Assembly (NCBI RefSeq): GCF_001423265.1
Contig: NZ_LMND01000023.1
Location: 62,001 to 126,000 of the forward strand
From: Methylobacterium sp. Leaf108
GTDB taxonomy: Bacteria > Pseudomonadota > Alphaproteobacteria > Rhizobiales > Beijerinckiaceae
Direction of reading: 5' to 3'
DNA: 64,000 bases
Below the pieces are notes generated by a model that was not told the origin of the DNA, did not search any database, and saw only the letters and a list, made by a program, of their open reading frames with translations. Both the position numbers and the translations under genes were made by a program. Positions 51,510 to 61,055 of the stretch are shown here, in pieces. Numbering within the stretch: the stretch's first letter is position 1; each line of letters starts with the position of its first letter.

Positions 51510-52727
51510 ATGGCCCGCGCCTTCCTCATCGTCCTCGATTCCGTCGGCATCGGCGGCGCACCCGATGCCGCCGCCTACGGCGACGCCGGTTCCGACACGC
51601 TGGGCCATATCGCCGAGGCCTGCGCGGGCGGACGGGGCGACCGGCCGGGCCTGCGCACGGGCCCTTTGCGCCTGCCGCACCTGGCCTCGCTCGGCCTCGG
51701 CCTCGCCGCTCAGGGCGCCACCGGGGCGATCCCGCCGGGGCTGGCGCCGGAAGGCCCCATTACCGGCGCCTACGGCCATGCCGTCGAGATCGCGGCCGGC
51801 AAGGACACCCCCTCGGGCCATTGGGAGATCGCCGGCCTGCCGATGCAGAAGCCCTGGGGCTACTTCCCGGACGCGAGACCGGCCTTCCCGCCCGAGTTGA
51901 CCCGCGCCCTCGTCGCCGCCGGCCGGCTGCCGGGCATCCTCGGCGACTGCCATGCCTCGGGGATCGCGGCCATCGACAGCTTCGGGGCCGAGCACGTCCG
52001 CACCGGCCGGCCGATCTGCTACACCTCCGCCGACAGCGTCTTCCAGATCGCCGCCCACGAGGAGAGTTTCGGACTGGAGCGGCTGCACGGTCTCTGCCGC
52101 CTGGCCCGCGACCTCTGCGACCCCTACCGGATCGGGCGGGTCATCGCCCGGCCCTTCACCGGCACGCCGGAGGCCGGCTTCCGCCGCACGGCCAACCGCA
52201 AGGACTACGCGACGCCGCCCCCCGAGGAGACTCTCCTCGACCGTCTCACCGCGGCCGGGCGCGGCGTGGTCAGCATCGGCAAGATCGGCGACATCTTCGC
52301 CCATCGCGGCACCGGCCGCGAGGTCAAGGCCGCCGGCAACGAGGCCGGGCTCGACGCGGCACTGGCCGCCTTCGACGCCCTGACCGAGGGCGGCCTCGTC
52401 TTCCTCAACCTCGTCGATTTCGACACCGACTACGGCCACCGGCGCGACGTGCCGGGCTATGCCGCGGCACTAGAGGCCTTCGATGCGCGGGTCCCCGAGA
52501 TCCTGGACGTGCTGGGCGCCGGCGACCTGTGCATCGTCACCGCCGATCACGGCAACGACCCGACCTGGGCGGGCACAGAGCACACCCGCGAGCAGGTCCC
52601 GATCCTGGCCTTCGGCCCGGACGTGCCCCCCGGCCCGATCGGGCGACGCGAGACCCTGGCCGATATCGGCGCCACCGTCGCCCGCCACCTCGGCCTGCCG
52701 CCGCTGCCGGCCGGGTACGCCTGGTAG
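51510..52727 (+). CDS. deoB: Phosphopentomutase
   Basis: The 405-residue protein starts [20 protein letters not shown], the metal-binding N-terminus of phosphopentomutases in the alkaline-phosphatase superfamily, and has [24 protein letters not shown] and [19 protein letters not shown] as further metal ligands and active-site segments. It interconverts ribose/deoxyribose 1- and 5-phosphate in nucleoside salvage. It follows the ABC-ATPase gene by 15 nt. A parS site begins 5 nt after its stop codon. Confidence 0.95.
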   Translation: MARAFLIVLDSVGIGGAPDAAAYGDAGSDTLGHIAEACAGGRGDRPGLRTGPLRLPHLASLGLGLAAQGATGAIPPGLAPEGPITGAYGHAVEIAAGKDTPSGHWEIAGLPMQKPWGYFPDARPAFPPELTRALVAAGRLPGILGDCHASGIAAIDSFGAEHVRTGRPICYTSADSVFQIAAHEESFGLERLHGLCRLARDLCDPYRIGRVIARPFTGTPEAGFRRTANRKDYATPPPEETLLDRLTAAGRGVVSIGKIGDIFAHRGTGREVKAAGNEAGLDAALAAFDALTEGGLVFLNLVDFDTDYGHRRDVPGYAAALEAFDARVPEILDVLGAGDLCIVTADHGNDPTWAGTEHTREQVPILAFGPDVPPGPIGRRETLADIGATVARHLGLPPLPAGYAW

Positions 52728-52731
52728 GAAT

Positions 52732-52747
52732 TGTTTCACGTGAAACC
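52732..52747. other. parS centromere-like site (ParB-binding)
   Basis: The perfect 14-bp palindrome GTTTCACGTGAAAC occupies 52733-52746. With flanking bases it matches the bacterial consensus TGTTTCACGTGAAACA at 15 of 16 positions (last base C instead of A). It starts 5 nt after the deoB stop codon, in an 88-bp gap before the convergent chpT gene. ParB dimers load at such sites near the replication origin. Because this is palindromic, GC-poor sequence in a GC-rich context, chance occurrence is very unlikely. Confidence 0.85.
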
Positions 52748-52815
52748 GCCGGGATGACGGTGGCGCCGTCACCGGGACGAGATCTCGCCCGCCTCTGACG
52801 GACCCCGCGATGGGC

Positions 52816-53526
52816 TCAGGCCAGGGCGGTGTCCGGCGGTCCGAGTTCGAGGGGGACGCCGATGATGGGAGCCTCCTCCGCGGCCGCCGCGCTCGGCTCG
52901 GAGCGGATGGTGACGGTGTCGCCGTCGATGGAGAAGCGCACGTCCATCGCCGCCGCCCTGGCCACCAGGCCGGCGTAATAGGCGAGGATGCCGTGGGCAT
53001 CGACGCCGTGCTCGGGGGCGCCGGCGATCAGCGATTCCACATGCGGCGGGATACGGGCGTGCGAGCCCTTGGCGCGCAGCACCAGGGTCGGCGCCTCGCC
53101 GTCGCCCGTCACCTGCACGTCGATCACCCCGCCGCGCGGAATTGCGCTGGTGGCGATGACCACGAGGTTGAGGAGCAGCTTGACCTTGTTCTTCGGGTAG
53201 AGGGCCTGCGGCGCGCTCCAGGTGAGCTGGGTCTTCTCGTCGCCGAACATGCCGCGCGACACCTTCTCGGCGTCGGCCAGGTCGATCGAGGCCCCGGCCG
53301 AGCCGGCCGCCCCGAAGGCGATGCGGGTGAACTGCAGCCGGGCCGAGGCCTGGCGCGCGCTCTTGCGGATCAGGTCGAGGGCGAACTCGCGCATGGAGGC
53401 GTCGCTCTCGTCCTCCAGCACCTCGAGGCCGTTCACGATCGCACCGACCGGGCTGATGACGTCGTGGCAGATGCGCGAGCACAGCAGTGCCGAGAGGTCG
53501 AGGGCATCGAGGGTGACGGCGGTCAT
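52816..53526 (-). CDS. chpT: Histidine phosphotransferase ChpT
   Basis: The 236-residue protein begins MTAVTLDALDLSALLCSRIC and has the phosphorylated His21 in RICHDVISPVGAIVNGLE, the dimerisation helical hairpin (residues 10-75) and a degenerate ATPase-like domain (about 90-220), as in ChpT. ChpT carries phosphate from CckA to CtrA and CpdR, controlling the alphaproteobacterial cell cycle. The ATG at 53526 matches the family start; the frame upstream to 53730 is unsupported. A candidate CtrA box lies about 60-75 bp upstream of the start. Confidence 0.9.
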   Translation of the reverse strand: MTAVTLDALDLSALLCSRICHDVISPVGAIVNGLEVLEDESDASMREFALDLIRKSARQASARLQFTRIAFGAAGSAGASIDLADAEKVSRGMFGDEKTQLTWSAPQALYPKNKVKLLLNLVVIATSAIPRGGVIDVQVTGDGEAPTLVLRAKGSHARIPPHVESLIAGAPEHGVDAHGILAYYAGLVARAAAMDVRFSIDGDTVTIRSEPSAAAAEEAPIIGVPLELGPPDTALA

Positions 53527-53584
53527 GGCGCTCTCCGCGCAGAGGTCGGGCTGCGATAGGACGATGGATGTGTGCGGGACTGTC

Positions 53585-53599
53585 TTAACGCACCGATAA
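53585..53599 (-). promoter_or_regulatory. Candidate CtrA-binding box between chpT and cysQ
   Basis: TTAA-N7-ATAA on the plus strand matches the consensus TTAA-N7-TTAA at seven of eight fixed positions. It lies between divergent chpT and cysQ, 58 bp upstream of the chpT start. Autocontrol of the CtrA pathway would make sense, but a single near-match is weak evidence. Confidence 0.4.
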
Positions 53600-53683
53600 C
53601 CGCGCTCCGATGCTTTGAAAAGCGGCAGGACGGCCGACCCGGCCCGGCTCGACAAGAGGGCCGTCGCATACCATGTCTGAAGG

Positions 53684-54538
53684 ATGACCCTTCTGGCGCA
53701 GGATCGCGCGCGCATCGCGACCACCCTCACCGAGATCGCCTGCGAAGCCGGCGAAATCCTGCGCGCCTACCACGGTGGCGACTGCCCGCACGTGATCAAG
53801 CCGGACGGGTCGCCCGCGAGTTCGGCCGACATCGAGTCCGAGGCGCTGATCGTCGCCGCCCTCGCCCGTCATTGGCCGGGCATCCCGGTGGTCGCCGAAG
53901 AGAGCAGCCACGACCGCCCCCCCGCCGACCTGTTCTTCCTCGTCGATCCCCTGGACGGCACCAGCGATTTCCTCGCCGGCAACCGCGAGTACACGGTCAA
54001 CATCGGCCTCGTCCAAGGCGACCGGCCGGTGGCCGCGGCCCTGGCCGCTCCCGGGCTCGGCCGGGTCTGGGGCGCCGGGGTCGAGGCCTTCGAGGCGCCG
54101 ATCGTCTGCGGCCGCCCCGGCGCACCCTCTGCGGTCGGGGTCAGGCGGCAACCCGACGACGGGCTCGTCGCCCTCGTCAGCCGCCGCCACGGCGATATCG
54201 AGACGGAGGCGTGTCTGGCGAGGCTGCCGGTCGGCCGGCGGCTCCAGGCCGCTTCCGCCCTGAAATTCTGTCTGATCGCGTCGGGCGAGGCCGACATCTA
54301 CGTGCGCTGCGGCCCGACCATGGAATGGGACACCGCCGCCGGGGACCATGTCCTGACGAGCGCCGGCGGCCGCGTGCTGGTCTCGTCGGGCGAGGCCATC
54401 ACCTACGGCCACTACGACCTCTACTACCGCAACGGCCCCTTCGTGGCGGTGGCGCAGGCGTCCTATGCGGACCGCTTGAGCCTGCCGCACCGGGCCCGGC
54501 CCGTGAGACCCGGAGCGGCGGTGTCGCCCAAGGCCTGA
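53684..54538 (+). CDS. cysQ: 3'(2'),5'-bisphosphate nucleotidase (CysQ)
   Basis: The 284-residue protein is of the inositol-monophosphatase fold. It has VVAEES, the metal-binding DPLDGTSDFLAGNREYTVNI and, near the end, MEWDTAAGDHVLTSAGG. These fit CysQ, which removes 3'-phosphoadenosine 5'-phosphate formed in sulfate assimilation. The protein is cytoplasmic and magnesium-dependent. It is divergent from chpT and convergent with gltA, with a strong hairpin after its stop. Confidence 0.9.
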   Translation: MTLLAQDRARIATTLTEIACEAGEILRAYHGGDCPHVIKPDGSPASSADIESEALIVAALARHWPGIPVVAEESSHDRPPADLFFLVDPLDGTSDFLAGNREYTVNIGLVQGDRPVAAALAAPGLGRVWGAGVEAFEAPIVCGRPGAPSAVGVRRQPDDGLVALVSRRHGDIETEACLARLPVGRRLQAASALKFCLIASGEADIYVRCGPTMEWDTAAGDHVLTSAGGRVLVSSGEAITYGHYDLYYRNGPFVAVAQASYADRLSLPHRARPVRPGAAVSPKA

Positions 54539-54539
54539 T

Positions 54540-54566
54540 CGGCGCCGGTTCGCGGGTCCGGCGCCG
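54540..54566. terminator. Bidirectional terminator hairpin between cysQ and gltA
   Basis: CGGCGCCGG (54540-54548) and CCGGCGCCG (54558-54566) form a perfect 9-bp stem with a 9-nt loop in the 49-bp gap between convergent stops. The symmetry would serve both genes. T-runs are absent, as is usual in this genome. Confidence 0.6.
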
Positions 54567-54587
54567 GCGGGACGTGGCAGCCCCGCT

Positions 54588-55877
54588 TCAGCCGCGCTGG
54601 TCGATGGGGACGTATTCGCGCTTGTCCGGGCCGATGTAGAGCTGGCGCGGCCGGCCGATCTTCTGGGAGGGGTCCTCGATCATCTCGGCCCATTGCGCGA
54701 TCCAGCCCACGGTCCGGGCGAGTGCGAACAGCACCGTGAACATCGAGGTCGGGAAGCCCATCGCCTTCAGGGTGATGCCCGAGTAGAAATCGATGTTCGG
54801 GTAGAGCTTCTTCTCGATGAAGTACTCGTCCTTGAGGGCGATCTGTTCGAGTTGCACCGCGACTTCGAGGAGCGGGTCGTCCTTGATGCCGAGCTGGCCG
54901 AGCACCTCGTGGGTGGTCTTCTGCATGATGCGCGCGCGCGGATCGTAGTTCTTGTAGACGCGGTGGCCGAAGCCCATCAGGCGGAAGGGGTCGTTCTTGT
55001 CCTTGGCCTTGGCGACGTATTTGGCGACGTTGTCGGGCGTGCCGATCTCCTCGAGCATCTTCAGCGCGGCCTCGTTGGCGCCGCCGTGTGCGGGCCCCCA
55101 CAGGCAGGCGATGCCGGCAGCGATACAGGCGAACGGATTGGCACCCGAGGAACCGGCGAGCCGCACCGTCGAGGTCGAGGCGTTCTGCTCATGGTCGGCG
55201 TGCAGCACGAAGATCCGGTCGAGGGCGCGCGCGAAGATCGGGTTGACGACGAAATCCTCGCACGGAACCGCAAAGCACATCCGCAGGAAGTTCGACGTAT
55301 AGTCGAGATCGTTCTTCGGGTACACGAACGGCTGGCCGATGGAGTACTTATAGGCCATCGCCGCGAGCGTCGGCATCTTGGCGATCATGCGCAGGGACGC
55401 GATCATGCGCTGCTTGTCGTCTGAGATGTCGGTGGAGTCGTGATAGAACGCCGAGAGCGCGCCGACCGAGGCGACCATGATCGCCATCGGGTGGGCATCG
55501 CGGCGGAAGCCCTGGAAGAAGCGGTTCATCTGGTCGTGCACCATGGTGTGGCGCGTGACCCGGTAGTCGAAATCGGCCTTCTGGGCCGGGGTCGGCAATT
55601 CGCCGAACAGCATCAGGTAGCAGGTCTCGAGGAAGTCGCCCTGCTCGGCGATCTGCTCGATGGGATAGCCGCGGTAGAGCAGGATGCCCGCGTCGCCGTC
55701 GATGTAGGTGATCTTGGATTCGCACGACGCCGTCGACGTGAAGCCGGGATCGAAGGTGAAGACGCCGGTCTTGGCGTGGAGCTTGCCGATGTCGATGACG
55801 TCGGGACCGATGGTCCCGGTCTTGATCGGAAGCTCGATCTGGTTGTCGCCCACGGTAATCGTGCTGGATGCGCTCAT
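54588..55877 (-). CDS. gltA: Citrate synthase (type II)
   Basis: The ATG at 55877 begins [20 protein letters not shown] and gives 429 residues, the normal length of hexameric Gram-negative citrate synthase. Active-site segments are visible: [20 protein letters not shown] (His), [16 protein letters not shown] (His) and [16 protein letters not shown] (His, and Arg/Asp region). It catalyses oxaloacetate plus acetyl-CoA to citrate in the TCA cycle. An upstream extension to 55982 has no similarity to the family. It is monocistronic by context. Confidence 0.96.
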   Translation of the reverse strand: MSASSTITVGDNQIELPIKTGTIGPDVIDIGKLHAKTGVFTFDPGFTSTASCESKITYIDGDAGILLYRGYPIEQIAEQGDFLETCYLMLFGELPTPAQKADFDYRVTRHTMVHDQMNRFFQGFRRDAHPMAIMVASVGALSAFYHDSTDISDDKQRMIASLRMIAKMPTLAAMAYKYSIGQPFVYPKNDLDYTSNFLRMCFAVPCEDFVVNPIFARALDRIFVLHADHEQNASTSTVRLAGSSGANPFACIAAGIACLWGPAHGGANEAALKMLEEIGTPDNVAKYVAKAKDKNDPFRLMGFGHRVYKNYDPRARIMQKTTHEVLGQLGIKDDPLLEVAVQLEQIALKDEYFIEKKLYPNIDFYSGITLKAMGFPTSMFTVLFALARTVGWIAQWAEMIEDPSQKIGRPRQLYIGPDKREYVPIDQRG

Positions 55878-56100
55878 GGAGACGTGGACCCTTTCCTGGC
55901 AGCGGGCGGACCGAGGCTTGATGGTGTGAAGCCGGCCCGCCTGACGACGAAGCGACCACCGGCATCCAGGTTCCGCCTGCACCCTTATGCTGCAGTTGCG
56001 AACACCGGAACCGGGTTAGCGGATCGGCCCCCGGCCTTCAACTCGCGACCGTCGATCCCCCCGTCGCATCAAGCGAAATCCGGGCCGCAACCGTGACGGG

Positions 56101-57528
56101 TCAGGCGGCCTCGATCCGGTCGCGCAGGCGGCCGAGGCTGTCCTCGCGCCCGAGCACGGCCATGACGTCGAACAGCGGCGGCGAGGTCGTTCGGCCGGTG
56201 AGCGCCGCCCGCAACGGCTGTGCGACCTGCCCGAGCTTGAGCCCGTTCGCCTCGGCGAACTGGCGCACCGCCGCCTCGGTCGCGGCGGCGGTCCACTCCG
56301 CGACGGCCTCTAGGACCGGGAGGACCGCGGCCAGACGCGCCTTGGCCTCCGGGGTGAGGAGGGCGGCGGCCTTGTCGTCGAGCGCCAGCGGGCGGGCGGC
56401 CGTGAGGTAGTAGGCGCTGTCGAGAAGCTCGACGAGGGTCTTGGCGCGCTCCTTGAGGCCGGGCATCGCCGCCGTGAGCGCGGCCTTCAGCGGCGCCGGC
56501 ATCGGCGAGGCGATGCCCCGCGACGGCCCGAGGGCGGGCAGGATGCGGTCGATCGCCTCCACCAGCGCCGAATCCTCGGCGCCGCGGATGTAGATGCCGT
56601 TGAGGTTTTCGAGCTTGGCGAAGTCGAACCGGGCCGGCGAGCGGCCGATCGCGCCGAGATCGAACGCCTCCGTCATCTCCTGCGTCGAGAAGATCTCCTG
56701 GTCGCCGTGGCTCCATCCGAGACGCACGAGGTAGTTGCGCAGGGCCGAGGGCAGGTAGCCGAGGTCGCGGTAGGCATCGACACCGAGCGCGCCGTGGCGC
56801 TTCGAGAGCTTGGCGCCGTCGGCCCCGTGGATGAGCGGGATATGCGCCATCGCCGGCACCGGCCAACCGAACGCCTGATAGATCTGGCTCTGCCGGGCGG
56901 CATTGGTCAGGTGGTCGTCGCCGCGGATCACCTGGGTAACGCCCATGTCGTGGTCGTCCACCACCACCGCCAGCATGTAGGTGGGATTGCCGTCTGAGCG
57001 CAGCAGGACGAGGTCGTCGAGGTCGCGGTTCTGCCAGACGACGCGGCCCTGCACGCCGTCCTCCACCACGGTCTCGCCCTCCGAAGGGGCGCGCAGGCGG
57101 ATCACCGGCTTGACGCCGGCCGGCGCCTCGGAGGGATCGCGGTCGCGCCAGCGCCCGTCGTAGCGCATCGGCCGCCCCTCCGCCCGGGCCGCCTCGCGCA
57201 TGGCGGTGAGTTCCTCGGGCGTGGCGTAGCAGCGATAGGCGTGGCCCGAGGCGAGCAGGCTCTCGGCCATCTCGCGGTGCCGGTCGGCGCGGGCGTATTG
57301 GTAGACGACGTCGCCGTCCCAATCGAGGCCGAGCCAATGCAGGCCGTCGAGGATGGCCTCGATCGCCCCTTGCGTCGAGCGTTCGCGATCGGTGTCCTCG
57401 ATCCGCAGCAGCATGCGACCGCCGAAGCGGCGCGCGTAGAGCCAGTTGAACAACGCCGTCCGGGCTCCGCCGATGTGCAGGTAGCCGGTGGGCGAAGGCG
57501 CGAAACGGGTGACGACGGCTGACGACAT
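56101..57528 (-). CDS. gltX: Glutamyl-tRNA synthetase
   Basis: The 475-residue class I synthetase starts [20 protein letters not shown] with the HIGH-type motif LHIGGART, and has the KMSKS-type motif [12 protein letters not shown] in the middle. The C-terminal anticodon-binding helical region follows. It charges tRNA(Glu), and possibly tRNA(Gln) in organisms using the indirect route. The start at 57528 is the family start; the frame continues upstream without similarity. It is divergent from comEC with 173 bp between the starts. Confidence 0.95.
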   Translation of the reverse strand: MSSAVVTRFAPSPTGYLHIGGARTALFNWLYARRFGGRMLLRIEDTDRERSTQGAIEAILDGLHWLGLDWDGDVVYQYARADRHREMAESLLASGHAYRCYATPEELTAMREAARAEGRPMRYDGRWRDRDPSEAPAGVKPVIRLRAPSEGETVVEDGVQGRVVWQNRDLDDLVLLRSDGNPTYMLAVVVDDHDMGVTQVIRGDDHLTNAARQSQIYQAFGWPVPAMAHIPLIHGADGAKLSKRHGALGVDAYRDLGYLPSALRNYLVRLGWSHGDQEIFSTQEMTEAFDLGAIGRSPARFDFAKLENLNGIYIRGAEDSALVEAIDRILPALGPSRGIASPMPAPLKAALTAAMPGLKERAKTLVELLDSAYYLTAARPLALDDKAAALLTPEAKARLAAVLPVLEAVAEWTAAATEAAVRQFAEANGLKLGQVAQPLRAALTGRTTSPPLFDVMAVLGREDSLGRLRDRIEAA

Positions 57529-57701
57529 CGGGCGGTCTGACTTGTGTGGGGAGAGGAGGATCGAGCGGGTCGACCCGCCGGGCTGCGGCCCTGTAGCATG
57601 GGCGGGCGGGGACGTTAAGGAACGGGCCGGGCCATGGCGTGCCCGCGGACGCCATCCGGGGCGGCGGGGTCCGGCGAAGGCGAGATCGGGAGACCGTCGG
57701 C

Positions 57702-59963
57702 ATGGCGCGGGGCGAGGCTGGGGCGCGGACGGCCGGGCGGATCGCCGCCCTGTCGCCCCGCCGTCTCGCCGCCTGGCTCCCCGCATTGCGGCACTGGTTC
57801 GTCGCAGGGGTGGCGCTGGAGGCCGAACGGCGGCGGCTGTTCCCCTGGCTCGCGGTGGCCTTCGGCGCCGGCATCCTCGTGTATTTCTCCGCCACCGTCG
57901 GCGAGCCCGTGTTGGCGGCGCCCCTGGGATCGGCGGCCCTCCTCGCGGCCCTCGTCCCCGTCTGCGCCGCCCGGCCGGTATTGCGGGCGCTCCTCCTCGG
58001 GCTCGTGGCCGCGCTCCTCGGCTTTGCGGCCGGGGCCTGGCGCGTCGCCACGGTGGCGAGCCCGATCCTGGCCCGCACCACGATCGCGCCGCTCACCGGG
58101 TTCATCGAATCCCTGGACGAGCGCGAGGAGGGTGCGCGCCTGATCATCCGGGTCGAGAGCTTCGGCAGCCTCGCCGCCGAGGCCCGGCCGACCCGGGTGC
58201 GCGCCTCCTACAAGGCATCCCGCCCCCTCAAGCCGGGCGATTTCATCGCCGCCAACGCGCGCCTGCTGCCGCCGCCCGAGGCGGCGCGTCCGGGCGGGTA
58301 CGACTTCGGCCGCGACGCCTTCTTCCGCGGCCTCGGCGCGGTGGGCTCCCTCGTCGGCAAGATCGAGGTCAAGCCGCCCCCCGGGCCGCTGCCGGTCCGG
58401 TTGCGTGCGGCCGCGGCGGTGGACGACGCCCGCAACGCCCTCACCCGGCGGATCACCGATGCCATCGGCGGACAGGCCGGTGCGGTCGCCGCCGCCCTGG
58501 TCACGGGCAAACGCGGCCTCATCGACCAGCAGACCAACGACGTGCTGCGGGACGCGGGGATCTATCACGTGGTCTCGATCTCGGGCCTCCACATGGTGCT
58601 GGCGGCCGGGGTGGTGTTCTGGCTGGTGCGCGCGATCCTGGCGGCGGTGCCTTTCCTCGCCCTGCGAGCACCGATCAAGAAGATCGCCGCCGCCTTCGCG
58701 ATGGTCGGTGTCACCGCCTATTGCGTCTTCTCCGGCTGGGACATCGCGGCCGAGCGGGCCTGGATCATGACCCTGGTGATGCTCGGCGCGATCCTGGTCG
58801 ACCGCCCCGCTTTGAGCATGCGCAACCTGGCGCTGGCGGCCCTGATCGCGCTCGCCCGCGAGCCGGAGGGGCTGCTCGGCCCGAGCTTCCAGATGTCGTT
58901 CGGGGCCGTCGCCGGCCTCATCGCCTGCGCCGGATATCTCGACGGGAGCGGCCTGCGCCGCGAGGCCGACGGCCGCGTCGCCCGCGCGATGGCCACCGTC
59001 GCCGCGGCGGTCGTCGGAACCCTCGCGACGACCCTGGTGGCGCAGATCGCCACCGCACCCTTCTCCACCTACCACTTCCAGGCGGTGCAGCCGTTCGGCC
59101 TCGTCGGCAACGCCCTGACCCTGCCGCTGGTCTCGCTGGCGGTGATGCCCGCGGCGGTGCTCGGGATCCTCGCCTACCCCTTCGCCCTCGACCAGCCGGT
59201 GTGGTGGCTGATGGGGCTCGCCGTGCAGGGCATGCTCGCGATCTCCGCCTGGATCAGCGGCTTCGGCCACGCCAGCGTCATGGTGCCCGCCTTCGGAGCC
59301 GGTGCCCTGGCCTGTCTGGCCGCCGCCCTGATCGTCCTCGCCCTGCCCGTCTCAAGCCTGCGCTGGCTCGGACTGCTGCCGGCCGCCATCGGGGTCGCCC
59401 TGGCGGCGATCCCGATGCGCAACGACATCTACGTCGACCGGGAGGGCGCGGGAGCCGCCGTTCGCGACCGGTCGGGCCGCCTCGCCGCGCTCGGCCGACC
59501 GCCGGCCTTCGTCATGGAGCAATGGCTGAAGGCGGATGGCGATTCGCGCCAGGCCACGGACGTCATCGCCGCATCCCCGGCGCGCTGCGACCGGCTCGGC
59601 TGCACGATGGAGGCGCAGGACGGCCGCCGCATCGCGCTGCTCAAGGACCGCCGCGGCTTTCGCGAGGACTGCGTCCGGGCGGATATCCTGATCTCGCGTC
59701 TCGAAGCGCCCACTGCTTGTGTCGCCGCCGTCATCGTCGACAGACGCTTTTTGCGGGACCACGGCGCCACTGCGATCCGCCTGACGGACGGGGCACCGAC
59801 ACTGACGACCGCGCGTGCGCCCGGCATCACCAAACCCTGGCGACCGTCCACGGTGGCGCCACGCCTGGCACCAACGCCGGACCCGGTGACGGCACCGGAA
59901 GCCACCGACGACGAAACGGTACCCGACACCCCTTCGTCGTCGCCGGCGGAGCGGCTTCAGTAG
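57702..59963 (+). CDS. comEC: ComEC/Rec2-family DNA-uptake channel protein
   Basis: Using the ATG at 57702 the protein has 753 residues. Early membrane helices and a DUF4131-like extracellular domain (to about residue 210) are followed by the competence domain with [20 protein letters not shown] and [12 protein letters not shown], the conserved ComEC core, in a set of roughly eight further helices. The C-terminal soluble part (about 590-753) has a Cys-rich segment ([20 protein letters not shown]) but no HxHxDH metallo-beta-lactamase motif. It ends in a Thr/Pro-rich tail. An in-frame ATG at 57639 is possible. The last 7 nt overlap the lexA stop region. Confidence 0.9.
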   Translation: MARGEAGARTAGRIAALSPRRLAAWLPALRHWFVAGVALEAERRRLFPWLAVAFGAGILVYFSATVGEPVLAAPLGSAALLAALVPVCAARPVLRALLLGLVAALLGFAAGAWRVATVASPILARTTIAPLTGFIESLDEREEGARLIIRVESFGSLAAEARPTRVRASYKASRPLKPGDFIAANARLLPPPEAARPGGYDFGRDAFFRGLGAVGSLVGKIEVKPPPGPLPVRLRAAAAVDDARNALTRRITDAIGGQAGAVAAALVTGKRGLIDQQTNDVLRDAGIYHVVSISGLHMVLAAGVVFWLVRAILAAVPFLALRAPIKKIAAAFAMVGVTAYCVFSGWDIAAERAWIMTLVMLGAILVDRPALSMRNLALAALIALAREPEGLLGPSFQMSFGAVAGLIACAGYLDGSGLRREADGRVARAMATVAAAVVGTLATTLVAQIATAPFSTYHFQAVQPFGLVGNALTLPLVSLAVMPAAVLGILAYPFALDQPVWWLMGLAVQGMLAISAWISGFGHASVMVPAFGAGALACLAAALIVLALPVSSLRWLGLLPAAIGVALAAIPMRNDIYVDREGAGAAVRDRSGRLAALGRPPAFVMEQWLKADGDSRQATDVIAASPARCDRLGCTMEAQDGRRIALLKDRRGFREDCVRADILISRLEAPTACVAAVIVDRRFLRDHGATAIRLTDGAPTLTTARAPGITKPWRPSTVAPRLAPTPDPVTAPEATDDETVPDTPSSSPAERLQ

Positions 59964-60727
59964 CGCCGCACGAGACTGACCAGGCGACCCTGGATGCGAA
60001 CGCGGTCGGGGCCGAGCACCCGGGTTTCGTAGGCGGGGTTGGCCGCCTCCAGGGCGATGGACGAACCGCGGCGGCGCAGGCGCTTCAGGGTCGCTTCCTC
60101 GTCGTCGATCAGCGCGACGATGATGTCGCCGGTGTTGGCGGTCTCCTGCTTGCGGATGACCACGAGGTCGCCGTCGAGGATACCGGCCTCCACCATCGAG
60201 TCACCGCGCACTTCGAGGGCGTAATGCTCGCCGCCCGACAGGAAGTCCGGCGACATCGCGATGGTGTGGCTCTGCTCCTGGATCGCCGAGATCGGTGTTC
60301 CCGCAGCGATCCGCCCCATCACCGGCACCATCACCGGCCGCCCCGCCTCGTCGGTGACACGCGCCATCGGCGGCTTGGCCATGGTCGGCCGCGCGACCGG
60401 CGCATGGCTCTGTCCCGACTGGTCCCGACCCTTGCCGCCCTCGACCACGCTCGGCGTGAAACGCCGTGCCTCGACCGGTGCGTCCGACCGGACCGGCATG
60501 GTGCCGCCGAGGCTCTCGGGCATCCGGATCACCTCGATCGCCCGGGCGCGATTGGGCAGGCGCCGCAGGAAGCCCCGCTCTTCGAGGGCGGTGATGAGAC
60601 GGTGGATGCCGGATTTCGACTTGAGGTCGAGCGCGTCCTTCATCTCGTCGAAGGAGGGAGGAACACTGCTCTCCTGCATCCTCTGCTGTATGAACTGCAG
60701 CAGATCCAATTGCTTGCGCGTCAACAT
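59957..60727 (-). CDS. lexA: SOS-response repressor LexA
   Basis: The 256-residue protein begins [20 protein letters not shown], the usual LexA start, with the winged helix ([20 protein letters not shown]) in the first 70 residues. After a longer linker than in E. coli, the self-cleavage site is Ala142-Gly143 in [11 protein letters not shown], with the Ser177 (RGDSMVEAG) and Lys215 (EATLKRLRR) dyad. Cleavage is stimulated by RecA on DNA damage. A GTTC-N7-GTTC SOS box lies upstream, so it should repress itself. It is convergent with comEC, with a 7-nt overlap. The ATG at 60769 would add 14 unlike residues. Confidence 0.96.
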   Translation of the reverse strand: MLTRKQLDLLQFIQQRMQESSVPPSFDEMKDALDLKSKSGIHRLITALEERGFLRRLPNRARAIEVIRMPESLGGTMPVRSDAPVEARRFTPSVVEGGKGRDQSGQSHAPVARPTMAKPPMARVTDEAGRPVMVPVMGRIAAGTPISAIQEQSHTIAMSPDFLSGGEHYALEVRGDSMVEAGILDGDLVVIRKQETANTGDIIVALIDDEEATLKRLRRRGSSIALEAANPAYETRVLGPDRVRIQGRLVSLVRRY

Positions 60728-61055
60728 CCGACGACCCACACTCTCGCGACACCAACCGCGACACGACATCGCAGAAACAAATCACGAACAGGCTAGTCGT
60801 TCTTTAAGTGTTCTGCAAGGGTTCCGATCCGACCCGTGTCGTGATCGATCCGAAGGAAACGGACGCCGCTCGCCGTCGCGGCGGCGGGCCGGCGGCGCCT
60901 ACGGGATACGGATCGCGGCGCTGTGAATGGTCGGCGACCTCATGCGAGAAGACGGAGATCTCGACCGGGCTCGGGAAAACCGCCGCAACGCCGGACGGTG
61001 CCCGCAGACCCGAACACGGCCGCTCCGGTCGCCGCCGCAGGAAGACTGATCCGTG
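60728..61055. other. Divergent promoter region of lexA and pepN
   Basis: The 328-bp gap has the SOS box and, presumably, the promoters of lexA (leftward) and pepN (rightward). Short reading frames in it are low-complexity, and no gene is supported. Confidence 0.65.
60799..60813 (-). promoter_or_regulatory. lexA: LexA-binding SOS box (GTTC-N7-GTTC)
   Basis: GTTC-TTTAAGT-GTTC on the plus strand (GAAC-N7-GAAC on the lexA strand) is a perfect match to the direct-repeat SOS box of alphaproteobacteria. It lies about 72 bp upstream of the lexA start codon, where LexA binding would shut down its own promoter. The perfect repeats and position make this convincing. Confidence 0.88.
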
